Part shown: one piece after another, positions 1 through 7,431 of the stretch | Layout: every line of letters begins with the position of its first letter | How positions within the stretch are numbered: position 1 is the first letter of the stretch | Source: Ihuprevotella massiliensis | GTDB lineage: Bacteria; Bacteroidota; Bacteroidia; Bacteroidales; Bacteroidaceae | Assembly (NCBI GenBank): GCA_900095835.1 | Contig: LT608321.1 | Coordinates: 896,489-960,488, forward strand | Length of the DNA stretch: 64,000 nucleotides | Direction: 5' to 3' | Translations under genes and position numbers: made by a program | The notes under the pieces: generated by a model | The model's database searches: none | What the model saw: only the letters and a program-made list of their open reading frames with translations | What the model was told of the DNA's origin: nothing

Positions 1-992
1 ACACTGCTTGTAAGACGTATGCTGAAGTGATTGGTAACATCCAACGCGATGCTAACTCTGCTCGTAAATACTGGCACTTCATCAAGCTCATGGGTCGCTC
101 TGCCTCTCACATCGCTCTCGAGTGCGCACTCCAAGTGCAACCCAACGTGTGCTTGATTTCTGAAGAAGTGGAAGCTAAGGAACAAAGCCTCGACGACGTA
201 GTGACCTACATCGCTGAAGTAGTGGCTAAGCGCGCTGCTGCTGGCAACAACTTCGGTACGGTGCTCATCCCCGAAGGTCTCATCGAGTTCATTCCTTCTT
301 TGAAGAAGCTCATCGCTGAACTCAACGACCTCCTCTCTACTCCCGAAGCTGCTCAAGTGGAAGCTGCCGACCAACGTGCATGGGTGCTCAGCCGTCTTTC
401 TGCTGAAAACGCAGCTATCTACGCTTCTCTCCCCGAAGGTGTGGCTAAGCAACTCACTGCTGAACGTGACCCCCACGGCAACGTACAAGTTTCTCTCATC
501 GAAACTGAAAAGCTCCTCTCTGAAATGGTGGCTGAAAAGCTCGCTGCATGGAAGAAGGAAGGCAAATACACTGGCAAGTTTGCTGCTCTCCACCACTTCT
601 TCGGTTACGAAGGTCGTTGCGCAGCTCCTTCCAACTTCGATGCTGACTACTGCTACGCTCTCGGTGCTTCTGCTGCTCAGCTCGTAGCTAACGGCAAGAC
701 TGGCTACATGGCGATCGTGAAGAACACCACTGCTCCTGCTGCTGAATGGGTGGCTGGCGGTGTGCCCATCACTATGATGATGAACATGGAGCGTCGTCAC
801 GGCGAAATGAAGCCCGTTATCCGCAAGGCTCTTGTTGAACTCGACGGTGCACCCTTCAAGACCTTCGCTGCACAACGCGAAGCATGGGCTGAACAAACTG
901 CCTTCGTTTATCCTGGTCCTATCCAATACTGGGGTCCCACGGAAGTTTGCGACCAATGCACCAAGACGCTCGCGCTCGAACAAGCGAAATAA
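1..992 (+). CDS. pfp: Diphosphate--fructose-6-phosphate 1-phosphotransferase, 3' part
   Basis: C-terminal ~330 residues of PPi-dependent phosphofructokinase, the cytoplasmic glycolytic enzyme that interconverts fructose-6-phosphate and fructose-1,6-bisphosphate using pyrophosphate. The reading frame is open to the left edge (first full codon at base 3), so the gene is cut and the PPi-binding N-terminal half lies outside. The GTG at 27 is internal. Visible family signatures are the substrate-binding MGRSASH segment near the left end and the [20 protein letters not shown] block around 611-665, both typical of the long PFP class of Bacteroidales. Codon use (strong CTC, GCT, AAC bias) matches a highly expressed gene. 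A hairpin terminator follows. Confidence 0.93.
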   Translation, partial: TACKTYAEVIGNIQRDANSARKYWHFIKLMGRSASHIALECALQVQPNVCLISEEVEAKEQSLDDVVTYIAEVVAKRAAAGNNFGTVLIPEGLIEFIPSLKKLIAELNDLLSTPEAAQVEAADQRAWVLSRLSAENAAIYASLPEGVAKQLTAERDPHGNVQVSLIETEKLLSEMVAEKLAAWKKEGKYTGKFAALHHFFGYEGRCAAPSNFDADYCYALGASAAQLVANGKTGYMAIVKNTTAPAAEWVAGGVPITMMMNMERRHGEMKPVIRKALVELDGAPFKTFAAQREAWAEQTAFVYPGPIQYWGPTEVCDQCTKTLALEQAK

Positions 993-1027
993 TCAGCGTC
1001 TGCATCGCATAAGACATTGACTCAACC

Positions 1028-1061
1028 AGGGGTGCAAGCGCAAGTTTGCACCCCTCGTTTT
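1028..1061 (+). terminator. Intrinsic terminator after pfp
   Basis: A 10-bp perfect stem (AGGGGTGCAA, 1028-1037, with its complement at 1046-1055) and an 8-base loop, followed by TCGTTTT. It ends 12 bases before the lysozyme start codon, so it separates the two transcription units or attenuates read-through into the lysozyme gene. Confidence 0.75.
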
Positions 1062-1072
1062 CTGCTCTATTC

Positions 1073-1954
1073 ATGACTCAAAAGAAACGCTCCTCCACTC
1101 CTCCCAAAAAGAGACGTCGCTCCTCGCGCAACAGCAAGCAGAGCACCATCACTTGGGCTGAACGCTCCTTTGGACACGGCTACAAACGCGTGTTCTGGAT
1201 TGGTCTTATCATTGCGGCAGGGGTGTATCTTTTCGTTACCTACAAATACATCGTTGCCCCTACGTCCAACTTGTGGCAGGGGCTCTTTGGCACCACCAAA
1301 TATCCCGAAGAATATGCCGTGAGAGGCATCGACATCAGTCGCTATCAAAGTGAGATAGACTGGGAAAAGGTGGCAGCTGCCAAGATTGACCAACAACCCA
1401 TTCGCTTCGTCATTGCCAAAGCCACCGAAGGGAAGGAGCATGTGGACAAGAATTTCAACGACAACTTCTACCAAATCGGGCAATACGACTTCATTCGCGG
1501 TGCCTACCACTTTTTTTCTCCCCTCGTTTCGGGCGATGTGCAGGCGAAGCATTATCTCAAGCAAGTACATCTCGAACCAGGTGATTTAGCTCCTGTGCTC
1601 GACGTGGAAAGCATCGGCACACTCTCTGCAGAACAACTGCGCAGTGAAGTGGCTGAGTGGCTCAACATCGTGGAAAAGCACTACAACACCACGCCTATCA
1701 TCTACACGGGACTAAAGTTTAAGGAGAAATATCTCAACACACCTACCTTCGATCGCTATCATTTTTGGATAGCGCACTACTACGTGAAACAATTGTCCTA
1801 CAAGGGCAAATGGAAGTTTTGGCAATTCACCGATCGTGGTAAGATTGATGGCATCTCTGGCGATGTGGATTTGAATGTCTACAACGGCTCTTCCTACGAT
1901 CTGCAACAACTCACCATCGGTGAGCAAGAACCAGAGGATACGGAGAAACAATAA
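1073..1954 (+). CDS. Membrane-anchored GH25 lysozyme-type muramidase
   Basis: 293-residue protein of the glycoside hydrolase 25 family, which cleaves the MurNAc-GlcNAc bond of peptidoglycan. I chose ATG 1073 over the upstream TTG 1046, because that TTG lies inside the pfp terminator stem. The N terminus is very basic (runs of K/R for 30 residues), then one membrane segment at about residues 41-62, then the GH25 barrel: GIDISRYQ with the first catalytic Asp (about residue 87), FVIAKATEGK, RGAYHFF, LDVE with the catalytic acid pair, and WQFTD near the end. The topology implies an inner-membrane anchor with the enzyme in the periplasm, suited to wall remodelling. The family is clear; the exact cellular role is inferred. 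Confidence 0.88.
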   Translation: MTQKKRSSTPPKKRRRSSRNSKQSTITWAERSFGHGYKRVFWIGLIIAAGVYLFVTYKYIVAPTSNLWQGLFGTTKYPEEYAVRGIDISRYQSEIDWEKVAAAKIDQQPIRFVIAKATEGKEHVDKNFNDNFYQIGQYDFIRGAYHFFSPLVSGDVQAKHYLKQVHLEPGDLAPVLDVESIGTLSAEQLRSEVAEWLNIVEKHYNTTPIIYTGLKFKEKYLNTPTFDRYHFWIAHYYVKQLSYKGKWKFWQFTDRGKIDGISGDVDLNVYNGSSYDLQQLTIGEQEPEDTEKQ

Positions 1955-2048
1955 CGCTTTCGCCTTGCTCTTTCATGGCATCTCATGCTTTTTATTTAGG
2001 CAGCTTCTAAGGGGGCTGCTTATGCTGTATAAGCTCCGAGAAACTCCC

Positions 2049-2132
2049 CAAAACGTGGGATATTTTCTGAAAAACATGGGAGATTTTCCCAAAAACGTGG
2101 GACTTTTTCCGAAAAACGTCGGAGATTATCTA
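2049..2132 (+). repeat. 21-bp tandem repeat array, NVGDF family, locus 1 (4 units)
   Basis: Four consecutive 21-base units at 2049, 2070, 2091 and 2112, each built on AAAAACGTGGGAGATTTTTCC with a few substitutions. Reading them as codons gives the heptapeptide N-V-G-x-F-x-K four times with no stop. Related arrays occur at 16018, 31182 and 52716. The unit length equals two DNA helical turns, and A-tracts and T-tracts alternate at about half-unit spacing, so the array should be intrinsically curved. Confidence 0.9.
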
Positions 2133-2154
2133 GTGCCATCTAAAAATTACATCC

Positions 2155-2259
2155 AGAGTTGCTCCAAAAGGCACAAGAGTTGCTCCAAAAGGCACCAGGG
2201 TTTTTCTCAAAAGCACAAGAATTGTTCCAAAAGGCACCAGAGTTGTTCACAAAGGCAAT
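2155..2259 (-). repeat. Second 21-bp tandem array, diverged and inverted (5 units)
   Basis: Five 21-base units starting at 2155, 2176, 2197, 2218 and 2239, with consensus AGAGTTGCTCCAAAAGGCAC plus one base. On the minus strand they translate to N-S-[G/C]-A-F-W-x heptads, the same N-x-G-x-F-x-x pattern as the array 22 bp to the left but on the opposite strand. Roughly half of the unit positions agree with the NVGDF unit, so this looks like an inverted, diverged relative. No convincing gene encloses it. Confidence 0.8.
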
Positions 2260-2434
2260 GGTCAAAAACGCGTGGTAACCCTGCCCTTCTCTTTCTGAAA
2301 TAATAAAGATTGTATTTACCAGCATTTTTTAACGCGGATTTTATCACTTTCGCCTCATTTCCTTCCATATATAATAGGGGGCTTTTCCAAAAAATGGAAG
2401 CTATTCTCCATGTTGAGCCAGTTTTGCAATAAAG

Positions 2435-2643
2435 CACGTAACTTATTGACATGCACGATATTCCATCGCTTTTTAGTCTAAACACTAGCAAAACACACGA
2501 AAAACACGCCAAAACCCACGTAACTTATTGACATGCACGATATTCCATCACTTTTCAATCTAAACACTAGTAAAACACACGAAAAACAAGCCAAAAGCCA
2601 CGTAACTTATTGAAATGCACGATATTCCATCACTTTTTAGTCA
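2435..2643. repeat. 82-bp tandem repeat, about 2.5 copies
   Basis: Copies begin with CACGTAACTTATTG at 2435, 2517 and 2599 (period exactly 82 bp). They are nearly identical, differing at a handful of bases, and the third is cut off at about 2643. Each copy carries TTGACATGCACGATATTCC and a CTAAACACTAG segment. No reading frame fits. The high identity between copies suggests recent amplification or array homogenisation. Confidence 0.9.
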
Positions 2644-2723
2644 AAAGACCAAGAAAAACACTTGGAATATCTTCATTTGCAGGAACTTGCAACACTTTTC
2701 CTCGCGTACGTACGCGCGCGCTA

Positions 2724-2772
2724 AACAAACAAACAAACAAACAAACAAACGAACAAACAAACGAACAAAAAG
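2724..2772. repeat. Tetranucleotide (CAAA)n microsatellite
   Basis: About twelve CAAA/CGAA tetramers in a row, preceded by an alternating purine-pyrimidine stretch (CGTACGTACGCGCGCGC). Tetramer tracts like this change length by slippage. It lies ~400 bp upstream of the C69 peptidase start and inside no supported gene, so any phase-variable effect would be on transcription. Confidence 0.8.
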
Positions 2773-3167
2773 AGAAATAGAGAAAAGACAGAGAACGTGG
2801 CAAGCCCGTTCATCTGCCCCTCCTCCCTCCTCAACTATCGCAGAGCTGTGAATGTTGATAATTGTAAATTCTTCGAAGACGAAGATTTCGTCTTTAGTAC
2901 GAAGGCTATTCCCTAGGATGGGACAAGCACAGCAAAAGGCAGAACAAGTTGACAATCGTCGTCAAAAATGAGATTTGATGCAAAAAATGCCGTTATAGGG
3001 TGAGATAAGTCTGGAAAATGTAGCGTACTTGACGAATATTTTGTAACTTTGTCGCAGCGACATAGCACAACGGGAGCACCCGAAAAGGCAGAAGATTGCC
3101 TAGAAAAACAACCTTTTGCTATCGTTTGTCGCTTTTCATTCCTTCTGAATCATCAAAATCATCACTA

Positions 3168-4820
3168 ATGAAACGAATACTGCTACTCTTTGTCGCCCTC
3201 TTCGCATTGGGGGCATCGGCTTGCACCAACCTGCTCGTGGGCAAGAAGGCTTCCAAAAACGGTGAAGCCTACCTCACCTATAGTGCCGACTCCTACGGCA
3301 TGTACGGACGTCTGTTGCACTATCCTGCTGGCACTCACGCTCCTGGCACAATGCGACGCATTGTCGATGGCGACACGCAGAAATATCTGGGCGAAATCCC
3401 CGAAGCTCCCGTGACCTACAACGTGGTGGGCAACATCAACGAACATCAAGTGGCTATCACCGAAACCACCTTTGGCGGACGTCATGAACTTGCGCCAAAG
3501 AACCCAATGGGAGGCATCGACTACGTGTCGCTCATGGCACTCGGTTTGCAGCGTGCTAAGACCGCTCGCGAAGCCATCAAGGTGATGACCGACCTCGTGG
3601 CACGTCATGGCTATTCGTCAGAAGGCGAATCGTTCTCCATTGCCGACCCCAACGAGGTGTGGATCATGGAGATGATTGGTAAGGGCGATGAAAAGAAAGG
3701 TGCAGTGTGGGTGGCAGTACGCATCCCTGACGACTGCATCAGTGCTCACGCCAACCAAAGCCGCATCCACAAGTTTGACCTGAAGGACAAGAAAAACGTG
3801 ATGTACGCCAAAGACGTGATCAAGTTTGCTCGCGAAAAGGGCTACTTCTCAGGCAAAGATGCCGACTTCTCCTTCTCTGCAGCCTACTCTCCTGCCGACT
3901 TCGGTAGCCAGCGTTTCTGCGATGCACGTGCTTGGTCGCTCTTCAACCACTTCGTGGACGGCATGGACAAATATGTGGACTTCGTAGACGGCAAGCACAT
4001 CGGCACCAGCGAAGTGATGCCTCTCTATTTCAAACCCAAGGCTCCCCTGGAACTCTCTGACGTGATGCGCGCAATGCGCGACCACTACGAAGGCACGCCT
4101 TTCGACATCACCACCAACGCTGGTGCTGGCACCAATGGCGCACCTTATCGTCCCTCTCCCCTCACGTGGGAATACAAGGGCAAAAAGTATTTCAACGAAC
4201 GTCCTGTGTCTACCCACCAAGCTAGTTTCGTGGTTGTGGCACAGTTGCGTGGCAACCTCCCCAACCCCGTGGGTGGCGTGCTGTGGTTTGCCAACGACGA
4301 AGCCAACACCACTCCGTTTGTGCCCATCTACTGCTCCTTGACCAAGGTGCCCGAATGCTTCGCAGACGCCACTGCCAACGACCACACTTTCTCGTGGAAG
4401 AGCGCTTTCTGGCTCTGCAACTGGGTGTCTAACATGGTGTATCCTCGCTACGACCAACTCTACCCCACCGTGGCAAAGCGTCGCGACAACCTGGAAGACT
4501 ATATGCTCACCGCTCAAAAGGCTGCAGATGCTTCTCTCCTTCACACCTTGCAGACTAATCCTAGCGAATTGGCAAACGAAGTCAACGGCTATGCACAAGA
4601 CTGGGCGAACACTTTGATGACCGACTGGAAGGCATTGGGCGAATATCTCGTGATGAAATTCAACGACCAAGTGGTGAAAAAGGAAACACGTGATGGCAAA
4701 TGGGAGCTCACTCCTGATGGCATCTGCGTGGCGCCCGAACGTCCTGGTTATCCCGAACAATATCGCGGTATCCTCATTCGCGAGACCGGAGATAAGTATC
4801 TCGTTCCCGAAACGAAATAA
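3168..4820 (+). CDS. Secreted C69-family dipeptidase
   Basis: 550-residue Ntn-hydrolase of peptidase family C69 (PepD-like), which removes dipeptides from small peptides. I placed the start at ATG 3168 because the peptide from there is a clean signal sequence (MKRILLLFVALFALGASA). Cleavage leaves Cys19 (ACTNLLVGK) at the mature N terminus, as needed for the catalytic N-terminal cysteine of this family. Further conserved blocks are the THQ/FGG-type N-terminal segment (ITETTFGGR), the ANQSRIHKFD block and a long C-terminal helical domain. Export suggests use of environmental peptides, in line with an asaccharolytic or proteolytic lifestyle. A TAnnTTTG-type -7 element lies at 3044-3051. Confidence 0.9.
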   Translation: MKRILLLFVALFALGASACTNLLVGKKASKNGEAYLTYSADSYGMYGRLLHYPAGTHAPGTMRRIVDGDTQKYLGEIPEAPVTYNVVGNINEHQVAITETTFGGRHELAPKNPMGGIDYVSLMALGLQRAKTAREAIKVMTDLVARHGYSSEGESFSIADPNEVWIMEMIGKGDEKKGAVWVAVRIPDDCISAHANQSRIHKFDLKDKKNVMYAKDVIKFAREKGYFSGKDADFSFSAAYSPADFGSQRFCDARAWSLFNHFVDGMDKYVDFVDGKHIGTSEVMPLYFKPKAPLELSDVMRAMRDHYEGTPFDITTNAGAGTNGAPYRPSPLTWEYKGKKYFNERPVSTHQASFVVVAQLRGNLPNPVGGVLWFANDEANTTPFVPIYCSLTKVPECFADATANDHTFSWKSAFWLCNWVSNMVYPRYDQLYPTVAKRRDNLEDYMLTAQKAADASLLHTLQTNPSELANEVNGYAQDWANTLMTDWKALGEYLVMKFNDQVVKKETRDGKWELTPDGICVAPERPGYPEQYRGILIRETGDKYLVPETK

Positions 4821-4878
4821 TCGAAAAACAGGCAAGAAGTTTAGCCTATCACTTGCCGAATCACAACAATGGGTGGGG

Positions 4879-4924
4879 TTGTGTCAAAACTCAGAGCGTG
4901 ATGCTTGACAAAGTTTTGACACAA
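4879..4924 (+). terminator. Inverted repeat between C69 peptidase and relA
   Basis: Perfect 13-bp inverted repeat (TTGTGTCAAAACT, 4879-4891, and its complement at 4912-4924) around a 20-base loop. There is no T-run, so it may be a weak terminator, an mRNA-stabilising hairpin or an operator. It ends 35 bases before the relA start codon. Confidence 0.5.
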
Positions 4925-4959
4925 CTCCTGCCATTTCACCTCATCATCCGCAAGAACTT

Positions 4960-6975
4960 ATGAACGCTTTTGCTCCACACGATTTCACTGACAAGCGCCT
5001 CATCGCAGAGTTTGGATTTGATGCCCAAGAAATCGCACAAGCTACGCTCGATTTGGCAGCCGAAGAGATTGGTCTGAAAGACTGGACTCCTACTGCCGAA
5101 GACATCACGGCGTTTGAACGTGTGCACGAACTCGAATCGCTCAACGAAGAGATGTTGAAGACGGACAACTTCCGCAATTTGCTCGTTTCGCAAGCTGCGG
5201 ACATGCGCGTGGTGCTCTTGCTCATAGCAGGTTGTGTGGTGATGATGCGTCGCGTGAAAGACACGGAAGCGAAAGCAGCACAGCGCAGACTCGCCATAGA
5301 AGCGGCACACATCTACGCACCTTTGGCGCACAAACTCGGACTCTACAAACTGAAGTCGGAGTTGGAAGATCTGTCTCTCAAATATCTGGAGACGGAGGCG
5401 TACTACATGATCAAGGAGGCGCTCAATGCTACCAAGAAATCGCGCGAGGCCTACATCGAAAACTTCCTTGCGCCTATCCACCAGATGCTGCAAGAAGCTG
5501 GACTGCGCTACCACATGAAAGGGCGCACGAAGAGCATCCACTCCATCTGGCAAAAGATGAAGAAGCAAAAGTGCGGATTTGAAAAGGTGTATGACCTCTT
5601 TGCCATTCGCATCATCTTAGACTCTGCCCCCGCAAAGGAAGTGGCGGAGTGCTGGAAGGTGTTTTCGCTCATCACCAACAAGTATGAGTCGAACCTCAAA
5701 CGCCTTCGCGACTGGGTGACCGTGCCCAAGAGCAATGGTTATGAGAGTCTACACGTCACTGTGCTAGGTCCCGAAAACAAGTGGGTGGAGGTGCAAATTC
5801 GCACGGAGCGCATGGACGAAGTGGCTGAGCATGGTCTTGCCGCTCACTGGAGATACAAGGGCGTGAAGAGCAGCGAAGGCGGCGTGGACTCGTGGTTGGC
5901 TGGCATCCGTACGGCACTCGAGGAAGGACGCGACCCACATGTGGACGACAATGAGGGATTGAAGGAAAATTCCATCTACGTGTTTACCCCCAAAGGCGAC
6001 TTGTTCAAACTGCCCGTGGGCAGCACGGTGCTCGACTTTGCCTACCTCATCCACTCCAAAGTGGGCAACCGCTGCGTGGGAGGCATCGTGGATGGCAAAA
6101 ACGTGCCATTGCGCCAAGTGCTCACCAGCGGACAACGCGTGGAGGTGCTCCTGTCGAACAACCAACAACCTCGCATGGAATGGCTCAACATCGTGGTGTC
6201 GGGACATGCGAAGTCAAAGATTCGCCAATCGCTCCGTGAAATTAAGAGTCGCGACAGTGCGATGGGCAAGGAGGTGCTGGAGCGCAAACTCAAAAACCGC
6301 AAGTTGGAGTGGGACGAAAGCATCCTCAATCAGCTCATCAAGAAGTTGTACTACAAGGAAGCAGGCGATTTCTTTGCCGACATCCTCGAAAATAAGATAG
6401 ACCTCAACGCTACGCTCGACACGTATGTGGAGTTGCAGAAGCGCGAGGCTGGTGTGGCTGAGCGTGCCGAGGCGAAGAGTGCCGAAGAGTTCAACTTCCG
6501 CGAGGTGGTAGAGCCCATCACAGGTGCTTCTGACGATGTGCTTGTGATTGATCGCAATCTCAAAGGCGTGGAATTTCAAATGGCACGCTGCTGCCACCCC
6601 GTCTATGGCGACGACGTCTTTGGTTTTGTGTCGGTGTCGGGTGGAATCAAAATTCACCGCGAAACATGCCCCAATGCGCACGACATGCGCTCGCGTTTCC
6701 CCTATCGCATCGTCAAAGCACGATGGGCAGGCAAAGGCGGCAGCACCTACCCCATCACGCTGCATGTGGTGGGACAAGATGATCTGGGCATCGTGAACAA
6801 CATCACCTCCATCATCTCCAAAGAAGAACACATCATGCTGCGCAACATCTCCATCGAGAGCAACGATGGGTTGTTCTACGGCGAACTCACGGTGCTGGTG
6901 GACGATACCACACAACTCAACGTGCTCATCAAAAAACTCCGCACCGTGCGCGGTGTCAAAGCGGTGAGCCGCTAG
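4960..6975 (+). CDS. relA: RelA-type (p)ppGpp synthetase with truncated, inactive hydrolase domain
   Basis: 671-residue RelA/SpoT homologue that makes the alarmone (p)ppGpp. Order: remnant of the HD hydrolase domain (to ~residue 125), synthetase (~150-310, with GRTKSIHSIW, VYDLFAIRII and SNGYESLHVTV), TGS (~337-400, IYVFTPKGDLFKLP), zinc-finger region (MARCCHPVYGDDVFGF, ETCPNAH) and a C-terminal ACT domain. Usual length is ~735-750 residues. The first ~80 residues, including the HD motif region, are absent, and the surviving half reads ADMRVVLLLIAGCVVMMRR where active hydrolases have a KLADRLHNMRT-type motif. Degradation is therefore expected to be lost, leaving a synthetase-only enzyme, so another hydrolase must exist in the genome. 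A TGA at 4906 in the same frame excludes an upstream extension. Confidence 0.92.
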   Translation: MNAFAPHDFTDKRLIAEFGFDAQEIAQATLDLAAEEIGLKDWTPTAEDITAFERVHELESLNEEMLKTDNFRNLLVSQAADMRVVLLLIAGCVVMMRRVKDTEAKAAQRRLAIEAAHIYAPLAHKLGLYKLKSELEDLSLKYLETEAYYMIKEALNATKKSREAYIENFLAPIHQMLQEAGLRYHMKGRTKSIHSIWQKMKKQKCGFEKVYDLFAIRIILDSAPAKEVAECWKVFSLITNKYESNLKRLRDWVTVPKSNGYESLHVTVLGPENKWVEVQIRTERMDEVAEHGLAAHWRYKGVKSSEGGVDSWLAGIRTALEEGRDPHVDDNEGLKENSIYVFTPKGDLFKLPVGSTVLDFAYLIHSKVGNRCVGGIVDGKNVPLRQVLTSGQRVEVLLSNNQQPRMEWLNIVVSGHAKSKIRQSLREIKSRDSAMGKEVLERKLKNRKLEWDESILNQLIKKLYYKEAGDFFADILENKIDLNATLDTYVELQKREAGVAERAEAKSAEEFNFREVVEPITGASDDVLVIDRNLKGVEFQMARCCHPVYGDDVFGFVSVSGGIKIHRETCPNAHDMRSRFPYRIVKARWAGKGGSTYPITLHVVGQDDLGIVNNITSIISKEEHIMLRNISIESNDGLFYGELTVLVDDTTQLNVLIKKLRTVRGVKAVSR

Positions 6976-6997
6976 TTGGGGGCTTTGTGTCAAGAGA

Positions 6998-7191
6998 AAG
7001 CCCGAAGGTCATTAGAACGTAAAAGTGGTACTCGTTATAGAAAAGATAGTTTCCTATCATCTTTCTATTTTTTGTTGGCATCTTGTCGCTCCTTCGTGCT
7101 CGAGGCAGCGCGCTATGCCTTCGAGCCACAACAAACCTTCTGCGCAACAAACCCCAAAAACTATTCAGGTTCTAAGGACCTTTTGGGATAA
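6998..7191. mobile_element. Degenerate copy (A) of the 201-bp MITE-like element
   Basis: Matches the full copies at 14680 and 28164 in order: a GGTCATTAGAACGTAAAAG left end, a central TTGTTGGCATCTTGTCG block, the ..TCGAGGCAGCGCGCTATGCC.. core and a right end TTCAGGTTCTAAGGACC..TTTTGGGATAA. It is more diverged, and its terminal inverted repeats no longer pair well. It lies between relA and ppdK. Confidence 0.75.
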
Positions 7192-7365
7192 AAAGGCAGT
7201 TAACCGAAAGAAAAATAAGGCACGTGCTTTGTCTTATGCGATATTTTCGGGGTAGAATGATGGATTCTTCCTCGAAATTTCGTATCTTCGCAACCACGTT
7301 TTTTTAAGCCCAAACGAGATACTCACAAATTCATCAACTCAACATAGCAAAAACGACCAAAAAAG

Positions 7366-7397
7366 TTTGGAGAATTGCTGAAGTTGAGTTATATTTG
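7366..7397 (+). promoter_or_regulatory. Bacteroides-type promoter of ppdK
   Basis: TTTG at 7366-7369, a 20-base spacer, and TATATTTG at 7390-7397. This fits the Bacteroidetes sigma-ABfr consensus (TTTG, 19-20 bases, TAnnTTTG). Predicted start of transcription is about 7401-7404, leaving a ~30-base leader. Confidence 0.75.
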
Positions 7398-7431
7398 CAG
7401 CAACGAAAAATAATCAAATATCATAAGCAAT

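Noticed and set aside
2049-2259. CRISPR array
   Set aside because: The 21-bp units are contiguous and similar to each other with no unique spacers; no cas gene is in the window.
2641-2955. 104-codon minus-strand open frame
   Set aside because: Its translation is driven by the CAAA microsatellite (LFVRLFVCLFV..) and has no domain.
4861-4959. Frameshifted N-terminal part of relA upstream of 4960
   Set aside because: The region holds a TGA in the same frame and a clean hairpin, and the C69 gene ends only 140 bases upstream; there is no room for the missing ~80 residues.
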